Origin: Symbiodinium kawagutii
Lineage: Eukaryota > Sar > Dinophyceae > Suessiales > Symbiodiniaceae
DNA length: 64,000 nucleotides
NCBI GenBank assembly: GCA_009767595.1
Contig: VSDK01013701.1
Span: forward strand, 225,502 to 289,501
Direction of reading: 5' to 3'
Under the pieces are notes generated by a model. It did no database searches. It worked only from the letters and a program-made list of their open reading frames with translations, and was not told the DNA's origin. Positions 35,894 through 47,888 of the stretch are shown here, in pieces (positions within the stretch are counted from its first letter, which is position 1; each line of letters starts with the position of its first letter). The position numbers were made by a program, and so were the translations under genes.

Positions 35894-38432
35894 CATATGC
35901 CTGAGAGAGCTATGATACCATGATCCTTTGAAGCAAACCACCAGGGATCGTCCGCTCGGAAGATACCTGGACGATCGACCATCATCAAGCATTGATCGGC
36001 AAGTTCTAACCATTGACCGATGCTTAAGCATCATCAAGATTAACAAGATCGTTATCATACCATATATAATATAATGGTTAAGCAATGCTTGATCATTGAT
36101 GATGGTTTTAGTGATCATTGATTAAGACTGGTATCTACCAAGCGAAATCGTGCTGAGGTATACATATATAATGGTTAACAATGATCGTTGACGAGCTTGG
36201 GATCATCGTTAACCATTGAGTGTCGTCAACATGTGTGTTCAACCCTTTTGATAAAGTGCTATCAAACATAGGGACCATATATCAGCAACCAACCCTGGCT
36301 ATTGAACGAACAAGTTCCAGGCCCACAACCGATCCTTGAGTGTGGTTGGTACGTTCCCTGTCAGTGTTGGTGATCCATTCATTAACGATTGATGAGCTCA
36401 ATGTTTGATGATAATTCCAGCATCCATAATCGTTGATGAACCATCAGTTACTGATTCATGAGCAATAAATTGACATAATGACCATTGATTAATCATCAAA
36501 TAACCATCAATCAACAATCATTTCACCATTCATGAGCCATGGTTTAGCTGGTTGGTGATTTCAACCCCTCTGAACAAATAGTCAATGGACCAACTATGCC
36601 AATCAGATGTAGAAAATAGACATGTTGAAACCAAATCGAATCCACAAATGCTTAAGTCCACGACTTACCATCAATTGACCATCAATTACCCAGTATTTGA
36701 CCATCAATTAACCATAGAGAACCACTGATTAACCACGACTGACGCATCAATCTCCACTAATGGGCCGTTGACCTACCATGAACCGTCATTATCTTCCAAT
36801 CAAGCAGGAAGCTTGTGCCTAACCATAAACACTCAGGAATCATTACTGAACCATAGCTAACCACTGACTAACCACTCACCCTGAACCATTTAGCCCCTAC
36901 TACCCCACTAAGTAAGCATGGCCCCTGCGAAGCATGGTGAATATCGTGAGTGATAGTTATAGTGCAATTCTTTCATCATAGTCAGTAGAATTATTGGTCT
37001 GGTTGGTCATCTCAACCCCTATGAAACATATTAGTCAACCAAACATTTGTGAATAACTACTAGGGAAAATTCAACAAATGTTAGTTACCACTAACCGGGA
37101 AAATAAAAAACACATGTGAATAGAACCACCAGCCAGTGGTAGTTAGCTTGCATGAATCATAGTACCATTATTAACCATATACTAACCATATACTAACCAG
37201 TATTAACCATTATTAACCATTATTAACCATATATGGCTGTTTCTAACCACCAGCCAGTAGTTGTCTAACCACTATTGTTGGTCATAATCCTCTATCATTA
37301 ACCACTATCAATGGCTTATAACCCCTATGAAACCACCAGCCAGTGGTAGTTCCTTAGCACAAATGAAGCACCACGTTTCACCATCGCAGGTCCACCCTCT
37401 ACGCAACACAACAAGTGGACCACCCCGGAAGCTACGCCTGAAGGGCTTCCACTTGACCTGCAAACACGTCGTTCGAAGTTCACGGATGAAAATGCGCTTC
37501 AGGGAATCAAGTAGATAGTTATGATCTAGTTTAATCATGGCTCATTGACTATTTTTTCATGAACCATTTTTAGTTTTATCAATGGTTCATTCATGAGTTA
37601 ATGAGATGACTGTTGATAGTTTACATGGTTAACTGGTCAAAATAACTTAATGATACTTGTATTACAGTTATATCAGAGTTCTATCATACCTAGATTGTAG
37701 ATCAATTATAGTTATATCAGAGTTACAACATGTAGAGGATAGGTTCATGATAGTTATATTATAGTTATGAAACTATAATTATGATAGTTGTTTCCTCTGG
37801 GTGTGGTAATGCTTAATCGTGATTCAAAGTGTTTGCGAATGATGGTTGCTCGCAATGGCTGGGTATCGATCACTGGTGGTATTAATGAATCCAGTTTCAC
37901 GGAAAAAATATTCAGTTGCTATAATTACCCTTTGGTAGTCTCTGGTTGCGCTAAAAATCTCCATTTCTAAATCTAAACCCATTAGAATTGCTATATAGAG
38001 ATAGTGGATTTTCCGCTTCATTGGTGTTTTTCAAGTCATAGGGGTTCCCCCACTCTTGTCGTATATTCACCGTTTGTAGTAATAGATTGCACCTATAACT
38101 TTGGGGGTTGGCAAACCGGCTTCAGAAAACACCGTACGGAGACTTACTGATACTTGGTCATTGACCAACAGCTGTATAATGGGTGAGGAAAGCGACGGTG
38201 AAGGATGATAGTTGATGATTCTGGTAGCCACTTCAGCTGAATGATGGGGTACGGAGTCCTACTTATGAGTGTTGAATTGGTTCCAATGCTTTTTCAATGC
38301 GCGCTTAATGATGTCCCAATGATGGTTCAATGCTCGTGTGTGTAATCGTGGTGAACTGATGGTCAGCTATGGTACATGATGGTTTGATAAACAAAAGGAG
38401 GAAACGAATAATTACTGTTCATGATGGCAAAT

Positions 38433-38539
38433 GGTGGTTTCCCCAAATAGGGGTACCTCAAAAATGGCTGGTTTATTACTATAAATATGAATGACTATAA
38501 ATGGATGATTTGGGGGTACCCCTATTTTGGGAAACAACC
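38433..38539. mobile_element. M2-family element with AAAT duplication
   Basis: Left terminus GGTGGTTTCCCCAAATAGGG, right terminus CCCCTATTTTGGGAAACAAC plus C. The core is ATGGCTGGTTTATTACTATA. AAAT flanks both ends. Confidence 0.7.
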
Positions 38540-38670
38540 AAATCGTGGTTGATTCAATCCCGCACGAGGCAATTCATAAGCAGCAGAATCGGAAAATTAA
38601 TCTTGCTTGATAGACACACACAACAGCGAAAATATCTATTCATGCTGACTACCGAAATGTAAAGGATTTT

Positions 38671-38773
38671 GTGGTTTGTGGTTGAACCACCAATATAAAA
38701 AATATGCTTGTCAACCAACCATTTGTTAATGATTACTAGGGAAAACAACACATGTTTCAAAACCATCAACCAG
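38671..38773. mobile_element. M1-family element, nearly complete
   Basis: GTGGTTTGTGGTTGAACCAC at the left and AAACCATCAACCAGTG at the right, with CTTGTCAACCAACCATTTGT, then ACTAGGGAAAACAACACATG, inside. One of the least diverged M1 copies. Confidence 0.6.
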
Positions 38774-38967
38774 TGTTCATAGTTCTCAGTTCCTCTTTGT
38801 GTGATAAGTTTGCTAGTTCTCAGTTCTCAGTTTGCTATTCTTCATCTGAGCCTGCAAACCAATTGAATTTGGCTGAACAGGTCAAGGATTCTGAACCTCG
38901 ACGCTGCAACAAACAGTACAGTGCCAGCTAATTGGACAGATTCCAATGGAAAGGATGTTTTGAATAT

Positions 38968-39075
38968 GGTGGTTTCTCAAGTCATAGGGGTACCCCCGCA
39001 TATCATCCAATGGAAACCATTTCTATTAATAAATTCCAACCATAACTTTGGGATCCCCTATTTTGAGAAACCCCC
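38968..39075. mobile_element. M2-family element with ATAT duplication
   Basis: GGTGGTTTCTCAAGTCATAG at the left, CCCTATTTTGAGAAACCCCC at the right. ATAT on both sides. Confidence 0.7.
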
Positions 39076-39106
39076 ATATGTGGAATGAAAAGGGCAAATG
39101 GCATAC

Positions 39107-39187
39107 AAAATAGCACGGTCCCACGAACAACAACGTAGTGGCTACATTTGCAACCTCAACACAACTGCCGCAAAACGCTGTTTGGCA
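39107..39187 (-). CDS. Candidate exon, cysteine-containing hydrophobic segment
   Basis: An 81-bp (27-codon) minus frame after TTGCTGAG, reading CQTAFCGSCVEVANVATTLL then FVGPCYF, ending at a GTATGC donor. The plus strand (HGPTNNNVVATFATSTQLPQ) is also open. Confidence 0.35.
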
Positions 39188-40043
39188 CTCAGCAAAGAAA
39201 TCTAAGTTAAGACTCCTGCAGGTTTCGTTGTTCACCATTATCAGCCATTCTTAATCAGTCTTCATTATCAGGGGACCTTTGCCAAGAAACAACAAACAAA
39301 CTCTAATTTTCACTGACCTATGCCTTCGTAACTATGATGAAACCATCATTCCAGAATGAGATTCAGTAAGTGGGTCAATATCAACTAACCAAATGGGGGA
39401 TAATAGCCAACAATAATAGTCAAACAAAAATGGTTCATGACAGGGAACCAGGGGCACGGGGTTCATTAAACCACCACTATTCAGCCTTTATTAACCATCA
39501 TTCAGCCACTACTAACCATTTTTCAGCCATGATTAACCATTTTTCAGCCATGATTAACCATTAAGAACCGCCATTGGACCACCATTCACCCAGGCCGCCC
39601 GTTGCTAGGGCCATCACCGAGCCAGTAGAGAACATCTTCACTCAGCACCTCCGCGCAGGGCACGGGCAAATGATCATCGTGACTATTATATTGCAGGCTT
39701 TAAAGGGCATGTTCATGGTTAACAATATAAGGCCATGTACTATATTGCAGGGTTTATAACCTAAATAGTACAATGGGGACATTATATTCACCCAGCCATA
39801 ACCTAAATAGTACAATGGGGACATTATATTTAGGGAACCTAATGGGGGAACCTAATAGTACATGGTTAATATGTAACTATATATTCAGGGAACCTAATGG
39901 GGGTATTATATTATACTATATTTAGGTAATCACTAATTATATTGTATACAGTTGAAATATGTGTAAGCAGTATACTATATTTTCATGCTTAATTGGGGGG
40001 TAATCACTAAGTATAATGATTAATGGTTACACAGCTACTATAT

Positions 40044-40140
40044 GGGAGTTTCTCAATATCAAGGAACCCTGAAAATGGATGGTTTGTTGCTATAAATGGT
40101 TGATATTGGATGGGGGGGTCCCTTGTTTCGAGAGACCACC
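40044..40140. mobile_element. M2-family element with ATAT duplication
   Basis: GGGAGTTTCTCAATATCAAG at the left and CCCTTGTTTCGAGAGACCAC plus C at the right, with core AATGGATGGTTTGTTGCTAT. ATAT on both sides. Confidence 0.7.
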
Positions 40141-41137
40141 ATATAATCTGATTGAATAGTGAACCACCGGTATCAACGGTGAATGGTAAGTGATGGTTGA
40201 CAATGGCCAATGATATAGGATAATGATTCTTACATGATGCTTGGCCTGGCTACCAGCAGTTTGATGCGGAAATCTCCTATGTTGAATGGGCAAACCATCA
40301 GTAGGTTCATTACGTATGACGGGCCAACAAATGTGATTCACGCTCTGTTCATGATACAAGTCGTTATCGATGGATCACCTGATTGACAGACTCGTGCCAA
40401 TATTGATGGTAGTGATTGATCTCCACCACCAACCACTATTCACCAAAGTGATGACCACTAATCATCAACATTCATAAACAACTAACATCATTAAGCTCTA
40501 TTAACCACTAATTACATCTGATTACTACTTATCAATCATTCTAACATGATCACTGAATCATCACTTATCAACACTTACTATTGCAAATCATTAATGACAA
40601 AGTGATGTAATTGCGCCACAAAGGCCCATTGTTCCCCAGTACTACATGAAGGTGAACAACCAATTATTAATGGTTGCTGGTACATCGATTATAGTGAACA
40701 ATGAAGGTGAACAACCCATGAGTGAAGTACCATCAATAATGATGGATTGTACCCATTAATTATGATTAACATACTTATGATGTACCCTAAAAGATCTAAT
40801 AACTAATAACCATTAATGATTACTAATACATCAATTCTTGTACCCATCCTTCACCTTCATGATAAGGCTGCGCCACGTGGCGGCCCAAGTCTCCAGCGCT
40901 TGGTCCAGCTAGCGCCATGATTCGATATTAGTGGTCGCTACCCTTGGTGACCCGTCATGGTGAAGCCAGGCGAGACGCGCGACCCAAAGATTCCTCCAGG
41001 AGTGCTGGCCGCTGGCCACACTATCATGGTCCACCTTTTAAGTAATGGATAATGGATATTGAAATGCAAAAAATCCATGTTATTCCCACTACTATTCCCA
41101 CCGGTCGGTCGTCAACCATCATTGACTGGCTACGGAG

Positions 41138-41229
41138 TTCTCAATGGAATTGCCACGATCGTCAACCTACAGGGGAAACCGGTGGATCGTCGCAGCGATT
41201 ATGCGTTGATCATCAGCAACAATGAGGAA
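41138..41229 (+). CDS. Candidate exon read better on the plus strand
   Basis: The plus frame reads LNGIATIVNLQGKPVDRRSD then YALIISNNEE and ends at a GTAACC donor. No minus-strand frame stays open across the whole high-complexity stretch. Seventy-three per cent of codons start with a purine. This contradicts the minus-strand model for the surrounding islands and is a reason to keep strand open. Confidence 0.35.
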
Positions 41230-41992
41230 GTAACCACCAGCCGTCACCAACCATGTCAACCAACAAATGATTACCCACCCATCAAACCATATGAACCGCC
41301 ATCACTGGCCAACCATGAAATCATTAGTAACCACCCACATCTACCAAAAATTAATCGTTAATTAACCATCTTAAACAATGTGACCATCCAACCATGAAAC
41401 AGTATCAAACCTCAACGTAAACCAAACCATTAAACCGCATCAACCACCGTGAATCAACCATTAAACCGCATTGAACACCATCATTAAACATACTATGGAC
41501 CATCTATAGTTCATGATGGTTGATCCACATGGAAAATAGTGATCAACCTCAGTTGCTGATGATTACTGACGGTCACCCAACTTTCATTCACCATCAACAC
41601 TGCGCTAATCCATATTCCTCGGCATTGATGTGAATCCCAGCACCAATCGATGTTGATCAAGAGTCCCTCGATCCTGAAACTTTTCACCATCTCCCGACTT
41701 TTTTGTTTTTCCTCCTGTCAGTTTTCCACTGGATCTGCGGGGTGCAGTCTATTTCCGCGACAGTCGTTCCGGACGTAGCTGCTTCAGCTGACACGCGAAT
41801 CCATACGGCGCTTGCTTGGTTTGGAGGTGCCATTTTAGTGAAGAACCATCAACTGACATTAAATTAACACATAATTAATTGACCACCAACCATAGCTAAG
41901 CACTCAATTAACTAGTAGTTGACCAATTATGACCATCATCATCAACTTTTAACCAATCATAATCACTACTTAAAACCATCAAATATTCACCA

Positions 41993-41993
41993 C

Positions 41994-42033
<40 letters not shown>
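41993..42033. repeat. (CAT)n microsatellite
   Basis: About 13 CAT triplets, giving poly-H on the plus strand and poly-D on the minus strand in overlapping ORFs. Confidence 0.9.
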
Positions 42034-42034
<1 letters not shown>

Positions 42035-42093
42035 ACCAAACGTTCACTCTTCACATCTCCGCTTCGACAGCTCACGGCTTCGCACCGGCTCAC

Positions 42094-42138
42094 GGCTTGA
42101 AGTGCACCACGCTGTGCTCAAACGACCCAAAAGAATCA
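42094..42138 (-). CDS. Candidate exon with textbook splice ends
   Basis: Minus strand, acceptor GATGTTTCGTCAG, frame DSFGSFEHSVVHFK, donor GTGAGC. Its 2-nt end phase fits the candidate at 41730-41781 (SYVRNDCRGNRLHPADP). GCCGTGAGC recurs 18 bp downstream, giving a second potential donor. Confidence 0.4.
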
Positions 42139-42197
42139 CTGACGAAACATCGGTGAACAACATCATTCGTGGTTGATGACATCATTAATCTTCATAT

Positions 42198-42299
42198 GGG
42201 GGGTTTCTCAAAATAGGGGTACCCCAAAAATGGTAGGTTTAGTGCTACTAGTGGTTGATGAATGATGATGTGGGGGTGCCCCTATTTTGGGAAACCACG
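42198..42299. mobile_element. M2-family element with ATAT duplication
   Basis: GGGGGGTTTCTCAAAATAGG at the left, CCCTATTTTGGGAAACCACG at the right. ATAT on both sides. Confidence 0.7.
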
Positions 42300-42874
42300 A
42301 TATATATCTGCACTCTGAACCTGTAGGATGAGCTATATGAATATGATAAACCACTAGCTACATGCTCAAATAGCCACCAGTATTAATCAACTATGATGAA
42401 CAGCTATATGATGAACATCATTAGCTATGTTTGATGGTAATTACAATAATTTGGATGGTTGATGAATGGTTGGATGGCTAAAAGTCATGGCAGAAACCCA
42501 ATCGTACCAATGGTTTGTGAATCATCAATGATGGTTGATGATTGATGATGATTCGATTGTCTGAAAATGGTGCTGACCACAATAATTAAAGAGCATTAGA
42601 CCAGTAGCTCTATGAAAAATAGTTAGCCATGGTGAAGATTTCAATTGCTGATCAAAAACTATTTCAATGGTTAATCATTGAACATATTATAAAGCAAATC
42701 ATTCAATATAATTAGCCATGCTATGGCTTCTCCATATATACTTCGACTGAATAAACCAAACTGTAAATATCGGTGTGTGCCAAAATAAGGGTACCCCCAA
42801 AACCCATGGTTTCCTGGTATAATGCTCATTTTTTAATGGGTCATTGGTTGCCCTGTAGTGGCACATACCCATAT

Positions 42875-43027
42875 GGCTATGGGTCAAAACCCCGCACCCC
42901 TGGTTTCCCCAACCTTGACCCATAACCAAATAGTTGGTCGATATCCCCTACAATCCTTAGCTATCTTCTCCTATTATCAAGTTAACCAGCTAAGATCGGT
43001 TGGTTAACTGCTTGACCCACAATAGCC
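42875..43027. mobile_element. M3-family element (long variant) with ATAT duplication
   Basis: GGCTATGGGTCAAAACCCCG at the left and CTTGACCCACAATAGCC at the right, flanked by ATAT. At 153 bp it is about 35 bp longer than other copies. A decayed M2 copy lies at about 42769-42865 immediately before it. Confidence 0.65.
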
Positions 43028-43125
43028 ATATATTGACCGCAATAAACCACCATTGTCCATGCAGTGCAGTTCCATGTGACTATCACCGCAGGCACCTGGC
43101 ACTGCTTTCGTGGCGCTTGGGGGTT

Positions 43126-43179
43126 GGGGTCCTTGTTGAAATACCTGTTTTTGATACTCGTTATTTCAACAAGGACCCC
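43126..43179. other. Perfect 18-bp inverted repeat (hairpin)
   Basis: GGGGTCCTTGTTGAAATA (43126-43143) is exactly inverted at 43162-43179 across an 18-nt spacer. It lies directly beside an exon-like island (43092-43122), near the position of a splice site in either orientation. Confidence 0.85.
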
Positions 43180-43826
43180 CTCAATCCGTTGAAATGAAAC
43201 TCCTGGTCAATCAGAGGTTCAAATGATGGATTAATGATGATTACTGATTATTGACTAGGTCATTTCTTCTATTTCCAATTTATTTGCATACTTGTTTTAA
43301 GACTGGACAATTAGCTTTCACAAGTTCCTAATGGTCAATGATGGTAAAGTGATGGTTTGGAGAGGTTGAATCCGTTGATAAGCGATTGATAAATAGTGCT
43401 TGACAGATCGTTAATCGATGGTGAATCGTCCTTCGCAATGGTCAATACCGGCTGATGAATATTTGGCAATGGCTAATAATGGTGAACAATATCGTGAAAT
43501 AATTGCCAATAGTGATGAACAATAGCTAAGAATGGTAAACAATAATGGTAGATACTAATTGTAGACAATGGTTCACCACCATTCCGCTTATACAATGTCC
43601 ATAGTTCAAGCCATGGTACCTCATTTAAGAAACAGCCGTTGTTGATGATTAACCATGACCATAACCATTGATGCTTAGAAATGGCTGTGCTGATTAAACA
43701 TAGTCAATCATAGATGCTAGGTTAGCCATTGTTGATATTTGTTGATTACCATTGATTGCTAATAACCATAACAAAAACATATTAGTCAACCAACCATTTG
43801 TTACTACATTTGGGAGAAGAACAAAT

Positions 43827-43922
43827 GGTAGCTTCTCAAAATGGGGCACTCCCAAATCCATGTTTAACCGTTTAAGCTAATAAACCACCCATTTTTGGGG
43901 TCCCCCATTTTGAGAAACCGCC
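43827..43922. mobile_element. M2-family element nested in an M1 element, AAAT duplication
   Basis: GGTAGCTTCTCAAAATGGGG at the left, CCCCATTTTGAGAAACCGCC at the right. It interrupts an M1 copy between GGGAGAAGAACAAAT and AAATCTTGAAAACC. The neighbouring M1 copy (43953-44035) has GGGAGAATAACAAATCTTG without interruption, so the empty site is visible and the 4-bp duplication AAAT is direct evidence of insertion. Confidence 0.8.
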
Positions 43923-44327
43923 AAATCTTGAAAACCACCAGCCAAATAATAATGACGGTTGATGGTCAACCAACCAACCATTTGTTGATACATTTGGGAG
44001 AATAACAAATCTTGAAAACCACCAGCCACATGTTAATGACCATTGATGGTTGGTTCATAGCTCAAGCCATCGTCGCACAGCATGCTCCGAGCACGCACGG
44101 ACACTGCTCACAGCTGTGCAAAACCAGCTCTTGACATGGACACGCAGAGCTGTGGCGCCCGAGTGGTGGAGTTGGTTGTTTCTTGATGCTTCAGAGTTGC
44201 TGCTTGATTAACTGGTAATAATGGCTCATAATGGCTCAAGTAATGGTTAAGTACTGGTTAAGTAATAGTTGCTAATGTTTCCTAATGGTAGTAATACCGG
44301 TTCATAGTTCATAATGATCTTCAAATT

Positions 44328-44427
44328 GGTGTTTCTCAAATTGGGGGATCCCAAAATTTCTTTATTATTACTAAAAATGGCTAAAACTTGGGTAAATTGG
44401 GGGGGTCCCCTAAGTTGAGAAAGCACC
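44328..44427. mobile_element. M2-family element
   Basis: GGTGTTTCTCAAATTGGGGG at the left, CCCCTAAGTTGAGAAAGCAC plus C at the right. The flanks are AATT and AAAT. Confidence 0.65.
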
Positions 44428-45292
44428 AAATGATTATTGGTTCAAAATGGTTCATAAATGGTGATGTCAATAATCGTAAATATTTAGGCGATCGCAATGG
44501 TCAGTAAGCATGGTTAACAATCAAATAATTGATCAGAATGCTTGTTAGTTGATCCTCTTACTGCTATTGTTACTGCGCTTAGTTGTCGTTGTCGTTTTTG
44601 ATCCTAAGATGTAGTTGAATATCACCAGCCTATTCGCCAGTCCGAAGATGCAGTTTCAAGGGCAAGCGTGGTGAATGTCTCGGATTGTTACTGCCAAGAA
44701 TCAACTGCCTATTCAGCTACAAATATAAGGCATAATGCAGGGCAGCAATGACATGCTGGTGTCAGGACCGGAGGTGCCATGTCAGCTTTGCACAAACTGG
44801 CAACCGCGCAAACGCGTATGGGCAAACGTGTGCAGTGCTGAATTCAAACAACAATATGACTGGCCAACCATCTTTAGAGCAAATCGAGTGCCTTGTCATG
44901 TTGGCCCAGCTGTGTTGGGCAATCAAATAAACAAGCAAGGACTCTTGGGCCGTAGAATCCGTTGTCGTAGATCACGGGCACAACAACATCGGCATAACAC
45001 ACCTGGCGCTATCCGTTCATCTTGTGCACTAAACATGTTGAGCTTCCTCAAGGGAAAATTCGAGACAATCCTTCAGGTTCTAAGCTACACCATTCTGTAG
45101 TACTGGTATGTAACTGTAGACAGCATCACCATATTAGTCTTCCTTTCTGGCATCATGAGTGGTTCACCACTGTCCACAGTAATGTGACCATATGGTTGTT
45201 GGTTATCATCCCGCATTATTGATGGTTAATATATGTTCATGTTGACCCATAGCCATATGACATTCCAAACAATCTCCATGACTTCGCGGCAG

Positions 45293-45399
45293 TGCAGTTA
45301 CCAACGCGTTCGCAGCGCATCGACAAAAAAAACATCGACGGTTTTCAGCGGTGAAGCGGGTGCTGCGCTACGTCCCAGACGTCGAGGCGAGGCTGGATG
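45293..45399 (+). CDS. Candidate exon, basic segment
   Basis: The plus frame after GCGGCAG reads AVTNAFAAHRQKKHRRFSAV then KRVLRYVPDVEARLD, ending at a GTGAAC donor. Forty-three per cent of codons start with G. The minus-strand alternative scores worse. Confidence 0.4.
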
Positions 45400-46234
45400 G
45401 TGAACAGCTGGGTCGACAATTTGTTGGATCCACCGCTATATATTGTTGTTTTTTTTTGGTTTAATCTATATAAATTTGTTGGTTTAATTAATCTATTTAT
45501 ATATATATAAATGTGTTGGTTGAAAAAACAAACATATGTATACATATATATATATATATTTGTTAGTTTAATATATATATATACAGTCAATAAACAAATG
45601 GTCATTGGTTCGTTTATGATAGGTATCCCAAAATCAAACCAACAAAAGCCAAGCGTATCAACTGGGATACATCACCTACCATTTGAGGTAAAGCAGGGCT
45701 GGTTTATGAATAGGGATCCACCATTGATGGCAATATGATTGTGGGAAAGAATGGTTGATATAACTTGATATTTGTTACGATTCATGGTCAGTGGTGGTTC
45801 TTTATGATGCTGATAATGGTGCAAGGCGCATTATGTAGTGCTTATATCTTGATGGTTCTTGAGATAACGATTCACACATGTTGATGCTGTTAAAGGATGC
45901 AAATCCCTTTAAAAATGTCTGTATTCACTTGGTGCATATCGTTGGTGAATGGTTTGAATCGTTTTAACTAGTAGGAAACATTCGCTACGGCTTCTACGAT
46001 GACTTACGTTCTGTACTCAGTACATCACATAACCTCCCAACGATGGAAGAGGCAGCCTATAACCGATGTCTCTGCGAATAAAAGGTGCCCTCAACCAGAT
46101 CTCAACGCTGCAGAAAGAACAAGTTTCTTGACTAATCAGCCATCATGAAACATTCTTCATCATCACTAGTCATCATTCAACCGTCATTGAACCACCAGGA
46201 AATCATCATTTCAACATTGAATATTTCCTGCGAG

Positions 46235-46291
46235 ACTAACCGGAAAGTCAAGCACCGGTCTCAGGATAAACCCATCGGTGGATTCTTACAG
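46235..46291 (+). CDS. Candidate exon with GTGAGC donor
   Basis: The plus frame TNRKVKHRSQDKPIGGFLQ is followed by CAG|GTGAGC. All minus-strand frames have stops within the island. Phase 0 at both ends. Confidence 0.4.
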
Positions 46292-46322
46292 GTGAGCCTG
46301 CCGGTATTGGTGAAACATACAT

Positions 46323-46438
46323 GGCGATGGGTCAAGGCTTTAACCAACCAACTAATGGGGGATAATAACCAACAAACTATAGGGAAAACAATGGTTAATG
46401 ATGGGGGAACCAGGGGTACGGGTTTTTGATCCACAGCC
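46323..46438. mobile_element. M3-family element with ACAT duplication
   Basis: GGCGATGGGTCAAGGCTTTA at the left, TTTTTGATCCACAGCC at the right, with ATGATGGGGGAACCAGGGGT inside. ACAT on both sides. Confidence 0.7.
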
Positions 46439-46439
46439 A

Positions 46440-47170
46440 CATTGCATTGTTAGGCTTACTCAACTCTTCCTGGGGATCATGGGATCTGAAGCAAGAACCA
46501 TCATTCACCATCACCATTCCATTTGCTGACATTTAAGATTCCATTCATCCTTATCATGATCAACCACCTTAATATTCATTACTTTTAACTCATCTTCAGA
46601 GTTATCAATAATCCCCTAAACTATCCGTATTCCGCTTGAAGAAAAGAGCAAGCAACTAACTTTCAGGGCTTGTCCACATGATTGGCTCATGAATCTCCAT
46701 GAATAATGCGTGTTATGAATGGTTTCGGAGCACCAAATAGCCATGGATCTACCTATATTTGCAAACCCAGAATAAGACCAGATTCCCATCAGTCGAACAT
46801 TGTAATGCTTCGGCACTTTCATCTAAGTTTTGCTGTTACCTTCGAACCACGTATCACTCACCGTCAAGTCTCGCGGGCGATGCTCGTTTCATCCCTGTTC
46901 AAAGGGATGGAAGAGTCGCGACATCTTGCACGCTGTCCTTCGCCAGTTTCAACCGGCAAGCAGAGTCGAAAAAAACAACACCCACAGTCCGACATGATGG
47001 TTTATACTTTATAGTGATTATACGGGCAAACACCCCAGTTTGCCCGCGCCTCTGTCGTCAGCGTCTTGGAACGTCAAAAAAACATTGGTTTTTACAGGAC
47101 TGTGTGACATGATGCGTATCTTGACGGCGCGCGCAGGACCTTGACCTGTTTTGCTTGCATTCTAGAGACA
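46440..47170. other. Intergenic or intronic sequence with one coding-like patch
   Basis: AT-rich except for 46840-46990, which is open on the plus strand (THRQVSRAMLVSSLFKGMEE then SRHLARCPSPVSTGK) without clear splice boundaries. No other feature seen. Confidence 0.3.
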
Positions 47171-47343
47171 TACAAACCTAAAACCCTAAAACCCTAAACC
47201 CTTAAACCCTAAACCATAAAACCCAAAAAGCTAAACCGTAAAGCCAAAAACCTAAAAATCTCCGAGAAAAGCGATAAAACCTTGAAACCATACACCCTAA
47301 AACCCTAAAACCATAAACCCTAAAACCCTAAAACTATAAACCA
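47171..47343. repeat. Interstitial telomere-like repeats (AAACCCT-type)
   Basis: About 20 degenerate units of AAACCCTA, AAACCATA and AAAACCCT. The perfect units match the TTTAGGG telomere type known from plants and reported for dinoflagellates. Degeneracy indicates an old internal array, not a chromosome end. Confidence 0.8.
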
Positions 47344-47349
47344 TAAACT

Positions 47350-47405
47350 ATTACGCACAAACCCCCCGTTCGCCCTGTGGGCGAACTGGGGGGTTTGGGC
47401 GTAAT
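47350..47405. other. Near-perfect GC-rich palindrome beside the telomere-like array
   Basis: ATTACGCACAAACCCCCC then GTTCGCCC, a 3-nt loop, then GGGCGAACTGGGGGG then TTTGGGCGTAAT. The 26/27-bp arms differ by one mismatch and one indel. It would form a very stable hairpin with runs of six G or C. Confidence 0.9.
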
Positions 47406-47784
47406 TATACTCTATCTAGGACAGCTTTATACTCCTAACAGAACATACTCTATAGTAACTATATATCTATCATGTTCTATAAGCCTGACAATGGATCCAA
47501 TAGGAGAGTATGAAACAGCATGATGGTTGCGGGATGTGACATAGTAGCCCTTGTTTTTTTCATATTTCATATTAACTAGTGATTGCCAATCAATGGACAA
47601 TCAACCAACATTAACCAATCATAAATCAACCATCTATGATCATCTCTGCACATCCCAATTGCACCATTTAGCACCCCCATCATCCCAATCGTGCTGGCTC
47701 AACACTTCGTCAAAGAAACATTGAGAGGGCTAATCCCAACACTTGTGTTCACATATCAATGGTACATCTGGTTAGCACTTATAT

Positions 47785-47888
47785 GATTGTTCCTCAAAAT
47801 AGGGGTATTCCAAATGGTCCAATGTTAACAATTTTTAGTGATAAGCCAACAACCATTTTTTGGGTCCCCTATGGCTTGAGAAACCACC
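47785..47888. mobile_element. M2-family inverted-repeat element
   Basis: GATTGTTCCTCAAAATAGGG at the left, CCCCTATGGCTTGAGAAACC plus ACC at the right. The flanks are ATAT and ATAC. Confidence 0.6.

Larger units (their letters stand above)
16687..42138 (-). other. Inferred split gene locus with about 40 small exons (strand provisional)
   Basis: Across 25 kb, AT-rich repeat sequence is punctuated by GC-rich islands of 40-160 bp. On the minus strand many islands end in GTGA donors (GTGAGT at 18928, 19710 and 22585; GTGAGC at 24430, 28458 and 42094; GTGAGA at 25472 and 31147). They start after CAG or TAG, and reading phase carries across several junctions. Further minus-strand candidates not listed separately: 17300-17338, 17852-17913, 20035-20139, 20552-20641, 21069-21130, 21352-21392, 21609-21670, 23094-23218, 23493-23532, 23773-23801, 23993-24038, 27032-27114, 29380-29455, 30124-30218, 30824-30896, 33204-33245, 37382-37496, 39590-39648, 40855-40908, 40952-41011 and 41730-41781. 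Most islands are also open on the plus strand, where CTCAC could be a branch point. A few, notably 41138-41229, read better there. More than one gene may be present. No domain was recognised. Confidence 0.4.

Noticed and set aside
47171-47343. Chromosome end
   Set aside because: The telomere-like units are degenerate and flanked on both sides by ordinary sequence.
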